A DNA stretch of 64,000 bases from assembly GCF_017916425.1 (NCBI RefSeq), contig NZ_JAFMSX010000001.1:372001-436000 (forward strand), in the 5' to 3' direction. Positions within the stretch are counted from its first letter, which is position 1, and the number at the start of each line of letters is the position of its first letter. Below the pieces are notes generated by a model. That model had not been told where the DNA came from, ran no database searches, and saw nothing but the letters and a program-made list of their open reading frames with translations. This document shows, piece by piece, positions 1 to 8,270 of this stretch. The DNA is from Nocardioides sp. SYSU D00065 (lineage in GTDB: Bacteria; Actinomycetota; Actinomycetes; Propionibacteriales; Nocardioidaceae). Made by a program: the position numbers and the translations under genes.

Positions 1-725
1 TACGTCCCGGGGTCGGCGCCCAGCGCCGCGTCCAGGTCGGCGGCGCTGCCGGGCACCTCGACGACCACCGGCGTCGTCCAGCCGGACAGCACCCGGCGTA
101 CCACGGCGACGCCGCGGACGGCTCGTCGTGCGACCACCTCCGCCGCGGCGGCGGAGCCGTCAACCATGACGAGGACGCCGGGCGCCGTGGCGACGGCGAG
201 CTCCCCGTGCAGCCACAGCGGCGTCCGGCTGCCGGGCTCCGTGCCGCCGAAGCCGGCGATGGCCAGGTCCGCCCCGTCCGGGGCGAAGTCGACGATCACG
301 TCGGCCGCCGACGGCATCCGGTCGAACCCGTCGACCTGCCACGTCATCTCCACGACGCCCGACCAGCTGCCGTCGGCCGCCACCACACCCACCTGGTCGA
401 CGTAGCGGGCGCCTACCCCGGTGAGGTGGGCGGCCTCGACGTTGCGGGCCACCCCGGCCAGCACCCTGGCCGCTTGGTCGTCGCCGGACGGCGCGAGGGC
501 CGCCAGCGCGTCGGGGTCGCGGTCACCGACCGCCGCCGCGAACGCCGACAGGACCGCGGCTGCGTCGCCGGGGCTCGCGCGTCGTACGTCGAGCGGGCCG
601 GTGTCCACCTCGTGCCGCCCGTCGCGCACGAGGAACACGGCGACGAGCGCGACCACCAGGCACAGCGAAAGGCCGGCCGCCCACAGGAGTGGACGACCGG
701 CCTTCGAGGACCGCTGGTCAGCCAG
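1..725 (-). CDS. Hypothetical membrane-anchored protein, C-terminus beyond window edge
   Basis: This reading frame continues off the left edge of the window. It has no ATG or GTG near its start. The first plausible start is a CTG at 725-723, overlapping the stop of the upstream NlpC/P60 gene, so the two are probably translationally coupled. The N-terminus is short and basic, followed by one strongly hydrophobic segment (about residues 14-34), then a soluble domain outside the membrane rich in Ala, Val and Asp. The layout of N-terminal anchor plus a roughly 200-residue extracytoplasmic domain resembles Mce-associated or NTF2-like exported proteins, but I see no diagnostic motif. The reading frame is supported by an uninterrupted, hydrophobically sensible translation over 241 codons. 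Function unknown; a role in the cell envelope is inferred only from the coupling. Confidence 0.66.
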   Translation of the reverse strand, partial: MADQRSSKAGRPLLWAAGLSLCLVVALVAVFLVRDGRHEVDTGPLDVRRASPGDAAAVLSAFAAAVGDRDPDALAALAPSGDDQAARVLAGVARNVEAAHLTGVGARYVDQVGVVAADGSWSGVVEMTWQVDGFDRMPSAADVIVDFAPDGADLAIAGFGGTEPGSRTPLWLHGELAVATAPGVLVMVDGSAAAAEVVARRAVRGVAVVRRVLSGWTTPVVVEVPGSAADLDAALGADPGT

Positions 726-1713
726 GACGGACCGCGCCGACGTAGGGCATCGAGTAGAGGCCCGAGACGGTGACGCCGGAGCCGGGGTTGGCCGCGTGCA
801 CGATCATCCCGTTGCCGATGTACATGCCGACGTGGCTGATCGGGCTGTAGTAGAAGACCAGGTCGCCGGGCTGGAGGTCGCTGGCCGCGATGCGCGGACC
901 GGAGCCGAACTGGGCGCTGGACGAGTGCGGCAGGGAGACGCCGGCCTGCGCCCACGCGCGCATGGTCAGGCCGCTGCAGTCGAAGGCACTCTCGCCCATC
1001 GCACCGTAGACGTAGGCGTCGCCCACCTGGGCCATCGCGTACTGGACGGCGGCGGCGGCACGGCCGGAGGCCGGGACCGACGCCGGCGCGCGGGTGGTCT
1101 CGCTGCGCGAGGCGGTGTCCAGCAGACGCTCGCGCTCCTCCTCCTCGAGGTCGGCGAGGAGCGCCTTGGCCTCGGCGAGCTTGTCGTCGACGGTCTCCTT
1201 CTCCGCGCTCAGCTGCTCGGTGATCTCCGCGATCTCAGCGGTGCGGGCGTCCGTCGCCTCGCGGCGGATCTCGAGCGCCTCGAGCTCGGTGTCGTAGTCG
1301 GCCAGCAGCGAGCTCTGCAGGTCGTTGAACGACGACATGGTGGACAGCGTGTCGAGGAACGACCCGGGGTCCTCGGACACGACGACCTGGCCGACGGTGG
1401 AGATCCCCTCGCCCTCGAGCTGTCGCACGACGGCGTCGGAGACCTGGTCGCGCACCTCCTCGAGGCGGTCGTCCTGGCGCGCCTGGTCGGCCCGGAGGCC
1501 GCTGAGGTCGCGGCGCAGGTCGGCGAGGTCGAGCCGGGCGTCGTGGAGGCGCTCCTGGGCGGCCTCGGCCTCGTGGTAGAGGCGGTCGACGCGGGCCTTC
1601 ACGTCCTCGATGTCGGGGTCGGCCTGAGCGGGGGTGGCGGGGACGAAGGCAAGGGCAGCGATCGCGGAGAGACCTAGAACGGTCGCGCCGGCACGCTTGC
1701 GGGGGTGAGCCAC
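718..1713 (-). CDS. Secreted NlpC/P60 peptidoglycan endopeptidase with coiled-coil N-terminus
   Basis: Predicted cell-wall hydrolase of 331 residues starting at a GTG. A signal peptide (basic start, hydrophobic core, APAQA-like cleavage near residue 30) is followed by a long coiled-coil region rich in Glu, Arg and Leu (about residues 33-205), a short linker, and a C-terminal NlpC/P60 domain (about 222-331). The catalytic Cys246 lies in the FDCSGLT motif, with His294 in SHVGMYIG and His306 in VHAA. This matches RipA/Rv2190c-type D,L-endopeptidases, which cut the stem peptide and are kept in check by the coiled coil. The leader carries a c-di-AMP riboswitch, which links expression to osmotic and wall homeostasis. 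The adjoining DnaQ-UvrC and trpD genes follow the order of the M. tuberculosis Rv2190c locus. Confidence 0.93.
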   Translation of the reverse strand: MAHPRKRAGATVLGLSAIAALAFVPATPAQADPDIEDVKARVDRLYHEAEAAQERLHDARLDLADLRRDLSGLRADQARQDDRLEEVRDQVSDAVVRQLEGEGISTVGQVVVSEDPGSFLDTLSTMSSFNDLQSSLLADYDTELEALEIRREATDARTAEIAEITEQLSAEKETVDDKLAEAKALLADLEEEERERLLDTASRSETTRAPASVPASGRAAAAVQYAMAQVGDAYVYGAMGESAFDCSGLTMRAWAQAGVSLPHSSSAQFGSGPRIAASDLQPGDLVFYYSPISHVGMYIGNGMIVHAANPGSGVTVSGLYSMPYVGAVRPG

Positions 1714-1743
1714 GAGCGGGGGAACTCCTCGGGGTGTCGTACG

Positions 1744-1870
1744 CCTACCGGGTGAGCTGACGGGTTCGGCACGACGTGTCCTACCCCTGCTCCACGTGCT
1801 GCTCGCGCGGCACGCCTCACAGGGGATTCACCCCAGGGGGAAGTGTGGTTCCCCGGCTCGTCGGCCACAG
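1744..1870 (-). promoter_or_regulatory. c-di-AMP riboswitch (ydaO-yuaA class)
   Basis: Read on the minus strand, the leader of the NlpC/P60 gene contains the hallmark conserved blocks of the ydaO class: GGGGAACCACAC, CCCCTGGGGTGAATCC, and near the 3' end CCGAACCCGTCAGCTCAC followed by CGGTAGGC. These elements are in the right order and spacing, with a variable stem between them. The outer P1 stem may extend to about 1895 on the 5' side. In actinobacteria this class binds c-di-AMP and typically turns off genes for wall hydrolases and resuscitation factors. Exact ends are approximate. Confidence 0.93.
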
Positions 1871-1948
1871 GTGCTGCACGATGTGGCCCACGACTCGGCG
1901 CGACGCCCGCGCGGGCCGGGTGACCCACTGCCACGGACGTCAGCACTC

Positions 1949-1978
1949 ACCCTAGACGCCGCGCGATGACCTCGCCAA
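1949..1978 (-). promoter_or_regulatory. Promoter of the riboswitch-NlpC/P60 transcript
   Basis: On the minus strand there is a TTGGCG (1978-1973), an 18-base spacer and a TAGGGT (1954-1949). This would start transcription near 1942 and give a leader of about 230 bases, long enough to include the whole riboswitch. Inferred from sequence only. Confidence 0.55.
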
Positions 1979-2004
1979 TCTTCGGCGGAAGTTGTCACGA
2001 GGTG

Positions 2005-2211
2005 TCACGCGGACTCGATGACCGGCCCGTCCACCGGCTCGACGAGCCTCAGAGGCGGCACCAGGCCGCCCGAGGCGAGCACGTCGAGCGCGGCCATCTC
2101 GTCGTCGTCGATGGTGAGCTCCGGTGGCGGTCCGAGGAGCACCGTCACCACGCAGTCGTGGCAGTGCAGGCCGCGCACCACACAGGTGTCGCAGTCGATC
2201 CGTGTCGTCAT
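2005..2211 (-). CDS. Small cysteine-rich protein
   Basis: A 68-residue protein beginning MTTRIDCDTC. It has two close cysteine pairs near the N-terminus (CDTC, then HCHDC), the arrangement of a small metal-binding or redox site, followed by an acidic C-terminal half. The frame can be extended upstream to an ATG at 2274, but the extension lacks the composition of the core and I prefer 2211. It lies just upstream of the riboswitch-controlled NlpC/P60 gene on the same strand. Short proteins of this type sit beside NlpC/P60 genes in other actinobacteria; I do not know a function. Confidence 0.75.
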   Translation of the reverse strand: MTTRIDCDTCVVRGLHCHDCVVTVLLGPPPELTIDDDEMAALDVLASGGLVPPLRLVEPVDGPVIESA

Positions 2212-2284
2212 GTCCGGAACGGTGACAGGAGGCACCGACAACGGCCCGCCGACGGCGCACGAGGGGTGACGCACGGGATGGTCG

Positions 2285-3526
2285 TCAGCCGGAGATGATC
2301 CCCAACAACGCCGACGCCGGGACCGCGCGGGCGCCGCTGCGCACGACGTCGCCGCCCAGTGCCCGGTCGTCGGTCACCACCGCGACGACGCGCCCGCGCG
2401 GCTCCGCGGCCACCAGCTGCCGAATGACGTCGTCGGCGATCACGCCCTGAGGGCTGAAGACCACCCGCACGCCTCGAGGCGCGGGCATGACCGTCCGGGT
2501 CATCGACTCGGCGGCGTCGAAGACCACCGTCGTCTCGGCGCCCGTGCGCGCGACGAGCGGTCCCAGCGCGGCGACGAGCCGGCTGCGCTGAGCCTCCAGG
2601 CTGGCCGTCGGCCACGCCTGCTTGGTGACGTTGTAGCCGTCGACGAGGAGTCGCGCGCGCGGCATGCCCAGCACCTGCTCGAGCAGCGTGGAGCTCATCG
2701 GCGCCGCGGACGCGGGCGCCGCCTCGACGCCGGCCAGCTCCGCCTCGACCGAGTCCGCCGGTGCCCCGTCGACGGCGGGTAGGCCGAGCTCGCGGCGCAG
2801 GCCCGTCGCGGACTCGACGACCGCGTCCAGCAGCAGCCGTGCTCGGACGGTCGCCGAGTCACGCTCGGAGCGCGCGTCGCGGCGCGAGGCGGCGAGCCCG
2901 GACTCGGCAGCCTCGAGCTGGGCGCGGACCCGCCGCACCTCCGCCTCGGCGGCGCGGGTGGCCGCGTCCGCGGCAGCGACCGCCTCATCGCGCGCGGCGT
3001 ACGCCGCGTCCCGCTCGTGCTCGGCGGCCTTCAGCTGGCTGCGGGCCTCGCCGAGTCGCTGGCGCAGGACCTTGTGGTCGCCACGGAGGCGCTCCAGCTC
3101 GTCGCGGTGCCCTGAGCGCACCGAGGCGAGCTCCGCCTGGAGCGAGGCCACCTGGGCGACGAGGCGCCCCAGCTCGGCTCGGGCCCGGTCCTCGTCGTCC
3201 TCGGCCGTGTCCAGGCTCTCGACGACGCCGGCCACCATCGACTCCCAGCCGTCGTCCCGGGTAAGCCAGGCGCGGGCGGCGAGGTCGACCGGGTCGGCGG
3301 TGCTCACCGGCAGGGCGGCGACCTGGACGGCGGCGCGTTCACGGAACGCCTCGTCGGCGAGCGCGTCCCAGATCACGCCCGCCCCCAGGCGCGCCCGGCG
3401 GGCGGGCGCGAATCCGGCCACCTTGCGCAGCGAGGGCGGCACCGGGACCACCGAGGGCAGCACCGCCGCGACCAGCGCGACCACCCGCAGGCGGAGCCGC
3501 TCCGGCAACGGCGCCTGGTCCGTCAC
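2285..3526 (-). CDS. NYN-domain (PIN-like) putative RNase with central coiled coil
   Basis: A 413-residue protein beginning at a GTG (VTDQAPLPER), 10 bases after the stop of the zinc-ribbon gene upstream. The N-terminal 130 residues are helical, the middle (about 140-245) is a long Glu/Arg/Ala coiled coil, and the C-terminal part (about 290-405) is a YacP-like NYN domain. Acidic motifs of the PIN/FLAP fold are visible: LLVDGYNV, VVFDA, and VVTDDRALG. YacP/Rae1 relatives cut ribosome-bound mRNA; the coiled coil could allow oligomerisation or ribosome contact. RNase activity is inferred from the fold. A longer upstream reading (to 3748) would be an overlap artefact of the neighbouring gene. Confidence 0.88.
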   Translation of the reverse strand: MTDQAPLPERLRLRVVALVAAVLPSVVPVPPSLRKVAGFAPARRARLGAGVIWDALADEAFRERAAVQVAALPVSTADPVDLAARAWLTRDDGWESMVAGVVESLDTAEDDEDRARAELGRLVAQVASLQAELASVRSGHRDELERLRGDHKVLRQRLGEARSQLKAAEHERDAAYAARDEAVAAADAATRAAEAEVRRVRAQLEAAESGLAASRRDARSERDSATVRARLLLDAVVESATGLRRELGLPAVDGAPADSVEAELAGVEAAPASAAPMSSTLLEQVLGMPRARLLVDGYNVTKQAWPTASLEAQRSRLVAALGPLVARTGAETTVVFDAAESMTRTVMPAPRGVRVVFSPQGVIADDVIRQLVAAEPRGRVVAVVTDDRALGGDVVRSGARAVPASALLGIISG

Positions 3527-3536
3527 GGACGTCTCG

Positions 3537-3812
3537 TCATCCGGCGGCCGGATCGGTGGCCGTGTCGGCCGCCGCGCGGTCGACGACCTCGACGGCGTCG
3601 GAGCGCCCGCACCAGCGGCACGCGACCGCTTCGACGACCTCCGAGCGCACCGTCTCCTCCTCGACCTGGTGGGTCCCAGCGAGGTCGAAGTGCCAGTACT
3701 CCGTCGTCCGGCGCGTGCGGGTGACGTCGAACCGGGTGAGGTTGCCACAGGCCGCGCAGCGCCACCGCTCGCCGTCGCGGGGAGCGCGGAGGTCGGCTGT
3801 CTGGTCGGTCAC
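3537..3812 (-). CDS. Small zinc-ribbon protein
   Basis: A 91-residue protein starting at GTG 3812 (VTDQTADLRA), preceded by a GGGAG ribosome-binding site. Two CxxC knuckles, CAAC near residue 20 and CRWC near residue 69, would bind one zinc ion; between them lie aromatic and charged residues. The same transcript continues into the NYN-domain protein 10 bases downstream, so the two are likely co-expressed and may act together, for instance as an RNA- or DNA-contacting accessory. That link is inference; the family is not one I can name. Confidence 0.8.
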   Translation of the reverse strand: MTDQTADLRAPRDGERWRCAACGNLTRFDVTRTRRTTEYWHFDLAGTHQVEEETVRSEVVEAVACRWCGRSDAVEVVDRAAADTATDPAAG

Positions 3813-3913
3813 GGCTGCTCCCGGGGTCGAGGATCGTACGAACGCACGGCGCGGCAAGCCTAGTCCGCGCGTTGCCACGTCGTTGTCGGATCCCACGTCT
3901 AGCGTCGTCGCCC

Positions 3914-5704
3914 ATGAGCACCACCGCCCACCGCGCCGCGCGGGACGGCTCCCGCTGGGAGGCGCAGCGCAGCTTCGACGAGCTGGGACGGCCGCTGCGC
4001 GAGACGACCTTCTGCGTGGTCGACCTCGAGACGACCGGGGGCTCGGCCGAGGGCGGCTCGATGATCACCGAGATCGGCGCGGTGAAGGTGCGCGGCGGGG
4101 AGGTGCTCGGAGAGTTCCAGACACTGGTCAACCCCCACGCCGAGATCCCCGCGTTCATCGCGGTGCTGACCGGCATCAGCAACTCGATGGTCCACGACGC
4201 GCCGCCCATCGAGTCGGCGCTGCCGGCGTTCCTCGAGTTCGCTGCCGGTTGCGTCCTGGTGGCCCACAACGCCCCCTTCGACATCGGCTTCCTCCAGCAC
4301 TTCGCCCGCCAGCAGGGCCGACCGTGGCCCAAGGTCGAGGTGCTCGACACCGCCAAGCTGGCGCGCCGGGTGATCACCCGCGACGACGCGCCCAACTGCA
4401 AGCTGTCGTCGCTGGCCAAGCTGTTCAACTCCGCGACCACCCCCAACCACCGCGCCTTGTCCGACGCCCGCGCCACCGTCGACGTGCTGCACGGCCTCAT
4501 GGAGCGCCTCGGCGCACTCGGCGTGCACACCCTCGAGGAGCTCCAGACCTTCTCCGCCCGAGTCAGCACGGCTCAGCGGCGCAAGCGCCACCTCGCCGAG
4601 GGCCTCCCCCACGCTCCCGGCGTCTACCTGTTCCGCGACGACTCCTCCCGCGTCCTCTACGTCGGCACCTCCCGCGACCTGCGCACCCGGGTGCGCACCT
4701 ACTTCACCGCCTCCGAGACGCGCAGTCGCATGGGCGAGATGGTCGGCCTGGCCAGCTCGGTCACCGGCATCGAGTGCGCCACTCCCCTGGAGGCCGAGGT
4801 GCGCGAGCTGCGCCTCATCGCCGAGCACAAGCCGCGCTACAACCGACGCTCGCGGTTCCCCGAGAAGGTGCACTTCGTCAAGCTCACACGGGAGGCGTGG
4901 CCGCGGCTCTCGCTGGTGCGCAAGGTGCTCGACGACGACGCCGACTACCTCGGGCCCTTCTCCTCGAAGAAGACCGCGGAGAAGTGCCTGGCCGCCCTGC
5001 ACGAGACCTTCCCGGTCCGCCAGTGCAGCGGCCGGCTGCCGCGCGTCCCGTCCGGATCGGCGTGCGCGCTCGCGGAGATGGGTCGGTGCCTGTCGCCCTG
5101 CGACGGCTCGACCGACGAGGCGACCTACGCCGCTGTGGTGCGCCAGCTGCGCGACACCCTCCTGCGTGACCCGCAGGAGGTGGTCGAGGTAATCAACCAG
5201 CGGATGAGCGCCCTCGCCGAGCGCGAGCGGTTCGAGGAGGCGGGGGTACACCGGGACCGGCTGGCGACCTTCGTGCGAGCGGCGGCGCGAACCCAGCGGC
5301 TGTCGGCGTTGACCCGCTGCTCGGAGATCGTCGCCGCGCGGCGCGAGGACAACGGCCGGTGGTCGGTGCACGTGGTGCGGTTCGGCCGGCTCGCCGCCGC
5401 GGGCGTGATCCCACCGGGGGCCGACGCCCACCAGTACGTCCGCGAGCTCACCGCCAGCGCGGAGACGGTGAGCGGCGCCCCGGGACCGGTGCCCGCTGCC
5501 ACTGCGGAGGAGTCGGAGAAGATCCTGCGGTGGCTGGAGTCGCCCGGCGTGCGCCTCGTCGACGTCGCAGGCGAGTGGATCTGCCCGCTCGGGGGCGCCG
5601 CCCGCCACCTCGCGCTCTACGACGCCGTCAATCAGTCGCGTCTCTCGCTCGTGCCCTTCGACGAGCACCGGCTTCCCTCACCGGTCCACCGTCCCGTGCG
5701 CTGA
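3914..5704 (+). CDS. DEDDh exonuclease fused to UvrC/Cho-like GIY-YIG nuclease
   Basis: A 596-residue fusion. Residues 30-200 form a DnaQ-type 3'-5' exonuclease with the DEDDh residues visible: Asp37 and Glu39 in DLETTG, Asp123 in NAPFD, His179 and Asp184 in HRALSD. Residues 230-310 form a GIY-YIG nuclease domain (PGVYLF ... LYVGTS). Residues 371-396 hold four cysteines spaced C-x12-C-x7-C-x3-C, very close to the UvrC [4Fe-4S] site, and a UVR-like helix follows near 430-455. The C-terminal RNase H-like and HhH domains of UvrC are missing. The M. tuberculosis relative is, as I recall, Rv2191. A role in DNA repair is inferred. Start at ATG 3914, with TAGCGT at 3900-3905 as a likely -10 box. Confidence 0.93.
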   Translation: MSTTAHRAARDGSRWEAQRSFDELGRPLRETTFCVVDLETTGGSAEGGSMITEIGAVKVRGGEVLGEFQTLVNPHAEIPAFIAVLTGISNSMVHDAPPIESALPAFLEFAAGCVLVAHNAPFDIGFLQHFARQQGRPWPKVEVLDTAKLARRVITRDDAPNCKLSSLAKLFNSATTPNHRALSDARATVDVLHGLMERLGALGVHTLEELQTFSARVSTAQRRKRHLAEGLPHAPGVYLFRDDSSRVLYVGTSRDLRTRVRTYFTASETRSRMGEMVGLASSVTGIECATPLEAEVRELRLIAEHKPRYNRRSRFPEKVHFVKLTREAWPRLSLVRKVLDDDADYLGPFSSKKTAEKCLAALHETFPVRQCSGRLPRVPSGSACALAEMGRCLSPCDGSTDEATYAAVVRQLRDTLLRDPQEVVEVINQRMSALAERERFEEAGVHRDRLATFVRAAARTQRLSALTRCSEIVAARREDNGRWSVHVVRFGRLAAAGVIPPGADAHQYVRELTASAETVSGAPGPVPAATAEESEKILRWLESPGVRLVDVAGEWICPLGGAARHLALYDAVNQSRLSLVPFDEHRLPSPVHRPVR

Positions 5705-5720
5705 GAGCCGGCGGTGCCGC

Positions 5721-5999
5721 TCAGTCCAGCCCGATGCTGAAGGCGGACTCCAAGTCGTGCTGGGAGTAGGTGCGGAAGGCGATGTGCGTCTCGGTCTCGG
5801 TGACGCCGTCGACCTTGTTGAGCCTGTCGGCGACGACGGACGCCACGTCCTCGTGCTCGCGCACCCGCACCAGGGCGATCAGGTCGATCTGCCCGGTGAC
5901 GGAGTAGACCTCACTGACACCGTCGAGCGAGGCGATGGCCTCGGCGACCTCCGGGATGCGCGCGACGTCGGCCTTGACGAAGACGATGGCGGTGATCAT
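5721..5999 (-). CDS. Stand-alone Lrp/AsnC effector-binding (RAM) domain protein
   Basis: A 92-residue protein that is entirely an AsnC/Lrp ligand-binding domain, with no helix-turn-helix. The start MITAIVFVKA and the later VYSVTGQIDLIALV and ETHIAFRTY stretches match the beta-alpha-beta-beta-alpha-beta RAM fold. Such single-domain proteins bind amino acids and may form decamers, acting as sensors or modulators of full-length Lrp proteins. It is divergent from the YgjV-GNAT gene and convergent with the exonuclease gene. A TACGGT at 6011-6006 (minus strand) ends 6 bases before the ATG, suggesting a leaderless mRNA. Confidence 0.93.
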   Translation of the reverse strand: MITAIVFVKADVARIPEVAEAIASLDGVSEVYSVTGQIDLIALVRVREHEDVASVVADRLNKVDGVTETETHIAFRTYSQHDLESAFSIGLD

Positions 6000-6088
6000 G
6001 GCCCCACCGTAGCGCCACGCCCGCGGCGGTCAGGACGACCGCGTACGCCAAGCGGACGAGAGCCATCGCGCACGGCTACCCTTCGGCG

Positions 6089-6712
6089 GTGAGCTGGCTC
6101 GTTGACCACTGGCTGGACGTCCTCGGTTGGGGCGGAAGCGCCCTCCTGGTCTACTCCTTGCTGCAGGCGAGCGTGCTGCGGCTGCGGCTGCTCAACGCGA
6201 TCGCGTGCGTGATCCTCATCGTCTTCAACGCCATGCTCGGGGTGTGGCCCATGGTCGGGATGAACGTCGTCCTGGTGGCCATCAACGTCTGGTTCATCGC
6301 TCGGCTGGTCCGCGAGCGTCACGACGAGTCGGCTTTCGAGGTGCTCGAGGTGGGGCCGGGCGACGAGTACCTGCGGCACACCCTGCGCGTGCACGGGGCC
6401 GACATCCTCCGGTTCAACCCCGGGTTCGTGCACGACCCGGGTGAGACGCACGACGCGTTCGTGGTGCAGAAGGGCGACGAGACGGTCGGCGTCGTGCTGC
6501 TGCGCGAGCACGGAGAGACCGCCGAGGTGCTCCTCGACTACGTCACCCCGAGGTACCGCGACCTCTCCCCCGGCGAGTTCGTCTGGCGCCGCAGCGGGCT
6601 GCTCGCCGAGCGCGGCATCCGCCGGGTCGTGACCCCACCGGGGATGGTGGGCGCCTACTACGGCCGCCTCGGGTTCCGCCGAGAGGGCGAGTCGTACGTC
6701 CTGGAGCTCTGA
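6089..6712 (+). CDS. YgjV-like membrane domain fused to GNAT-like acetyltransferase
   Basis: A 207-residue protein from GTG 6089. The first 75 residues contain three hydrophobic helices and resemble the YgjV inner-membrane family. The remainder is soluble and has the look of an N-acetyltransferase: beta strands around VGVVLL and AEVLLDYVTP, a helix, and the typical closing YYGRLGFRREG motif near residue 190. The usual acetyl-CoA loop is not crisp, so catalysis is uncertain. TACCCT at 6077-6082 lies 6 bases before the start, suggesting leaderless translation. Substrate unknown. Confidence 0.85.
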   Translation: MSWLVDHWLDVLGWGGSALLVYSLLQASVLRLRLLNAIACVILIVFNAMLGVWPMVGMNVVLVAINVWFIARLVRERHDESAFEVLEVGPGDEYLRHTLRVHGADILRFNPGFVHDPGETHDAFVVQKGDETVGVVLLREHGETAEVLLDYVTPRYRDLSPGEFVWRRSGLLAERGIRRVVTPPGMVGAYYGRLGFRREGESYVLEL

Positions 6713-6725
6713 GGACGGCTACGGC

Positions 6726-7754
6726 TCAGGCCGACGTCGCCGCGACCCAGCGGTCGAGCGCAGCTGCGGCGTCGCCCGAGTCGATCGCCTCCGCCGCCCG
6801 CGCCATGCCGGCCGCGAGGGCAGGTTGTACGTCCTCGTCCGGCGAGCCGTGCACGGCGAGAGCGGCGCCGGCGTTGAGGACGACCGCGTCGCGGACGGGA
6901 CCCGCCTCCCCGGCCAGCAGGCGGTGCACGACATCGGCGTTGTGGGTCGCGTCGCCGCCGCGCAGGTCCTCCGCGGTGGCCCCGGGGATGCCGTACGCGG
7001 CCGGATCGACCGAGAGCTGCGTGACCTCGCCGTCGTGGACACGCCACAGGGTCGAGGTGGACGTGGTCGTCAGCTCGTCGAGCCCGTCGTCGCCCCGGAA
7101 GACCCAGGCGTCCACGCCGCGCCGGGCCAGGACGCCGGCCATCACCGGCGCCATGCGCGGGTCGGCGCACCCGATGGCTTGCGCCTGGGGGCGCGCGGGG
7201 TTGGTGAGCGGGCCCAGGATGTTGAACGTCGTGGCGATGCCGAGCTCGCGCCGCGGCACGGCGGCATGGCGCATCGCGGGGTGGAAGGCGGCCGAGAAGC
7301 AGAACGTGATGCCGGCTTCCTGCGCCACCTCCGCGACCCGAGCCGGTGCGAGGTCGAGCCGGATGCCGAGAGCCTCGAGCACGTCGGCTGATCCGGACTG
7401 CGACGACGCCGAGCGGTTGCCGTGCTTGACGACCCGCGCCCCGGCACCTGCTGCGACGATCGCCGACATCGTGGAGATGTTGACCGACATCGACCGGTCC
7501 CCGCCGGTGCCGACGACGTCGAGCAGCCGCCCGGGCACCGAGATCGGGTTGGCGGCCGCGAGCATGGCCTCGGCGATGCCGGAGACCTCCTCGACCGTCT
7601 CGCCCTTGGCGCGCAGCGCGACGACGAACCCGGCCAGCTGGACGGGGGTGGCCGCCCCGGCGAACACCTCGCCCATCGCCCATCGCGCCTGCTCCGCCGT
7701 CAGGTCGCGACCGGCGACCAGCGTGGAGAGGACGTCGGGCCAGGTCTGGGACAT
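6726..7754 (-). CDS. trpD: Anthranilate phosphoribosyltransferase
   Basis: Second step of tryptophan synthesis: joins anthranilate to PRPP, giving phosphoribosylanthranilate. The 342-residue length is normal. The PRPP-binding GTGGD motif is at residues 82-86, followed by NIST, and the anthranilate-binding KHGNR is at 110-114. No other trp gene is nearby, as in M. tuberculosis where trpD also sits beside the cytochrome bcc genes. The minus-strand TAGCCT (7766-7761) ends 6 bases before the ATG, so the mRNA is probably leaderless, leaving no room for an attenuator. Confidence 0.97.
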   Translation of the reverse strand: MSQTWPDVLSTLVAGRDLTAEQARWAMGEVFAGAATPVQLAGFVVALRAKGETVEEVSGIAEAMLAAANPISVPGRLLDVVGTGGDRSMSVNISTMSAIVAAGAGARVVKHGNRSASSQSGSADVLEALGIRLDLAPARVAEVAQEAGITFCFSAAFHPAMRHAAVPRRELGIATTFNILGPLTNPARPQAQAIGCADPRMAPVMAGVLARRGVDAWVFRGDDGLDELTTTSTSTLWRVHDGEVTQLSVDPAAYGIPGATAEDLRGGDATHNADVVHRLLAGEAGPVRDAVVLNAGAALAVHGSPDEDVQPALAAGMARAAEAIDSGDAAAALDRWVAATSA

Positions 7755-7796
7755 GGGCTCAGGCTAGTGGGGCCCGGACACGCCGCCCCGACGGTG

Positions 7797-8216
7797 TCAG
7801 GACGTGGCGGGCACGGACGGTCGCAGCAGGGCGATGACCGACTCGGCGAGCTGGATCGGGTCGATCGGGTGCGGCACGGCGGCCTCGGCGCGCGACCACG
7901 TCGCGAGCCAGGCGTCCTGCGGCCGGCCGGTCAGCACGATGACCGGCGGGCACTGGTAGATCTCGTCCTTGAGCTGCTTGGCGATGCCCATGCCGCCGGC
8001 GGGGACCGCCTCGCCGTCGAGGATGGCCAGCGCGATGTCGCCCCGGTCCATGTTCTGCAGGACGACCGGCTCGGTGGCCACCTCGACGTACTCCAGCTCC
8101 GGCAGGTCGGGGTGCGGGCGGCGGCCCAGCGCCAGGATCACCTGCTGGCGCGTGTTCACGTCGTCGCTGTAGACGAGGACCTTGATTCGGCGATCGGCGG
8201 GGGCAGCGTGGGTCAC
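7797..8216 (-). CDS. Receiver-like protein next to the cytochrome oxidase genes
   Basis: A 139-residue single-domain protein from GTG 8216. The order VLVYSDD (near residue 14), a central LDG strand (near 67), VIVLTGR (near 94) and a final helix follows the response-regulator receiver fold. The central Asp could be the phosphoacceptor, but the acidic pocket and Lys are not clearly canonical, so it may be a pseudo-receiver. There is no output domain. It lies between trpD and ctaG on the same strand. TACCAT (8228-8223) ends 6 bases before the start. Partner unknown. Confidence 0.8.
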   Translation of the reverse strand: MTHAAPADRRIKVLVYSDDVNTRQQVILALGRRPHPDLPELEYVEVATEPVVLQNMDRGDIALAILDGEAVPAGGMGIAKQLKDEIYQCPPVIVLTGRPQDAWLATWSRAEAAVPHPIDPIQLAESVIALLRPSVPATS

Positions 8217-8270
8217 GCCAGCATGGTAGCCGTGCCCGCAGGGGCGCAGAGCCCGGGCTCGCGTGGTGGC

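Noticed and set aside
1674-1946. 90-residue frame upstream of NlpC/P60
   Set aside because: It lies within the riboswitch leader; nucleotide conservation there is explained by the RNA.
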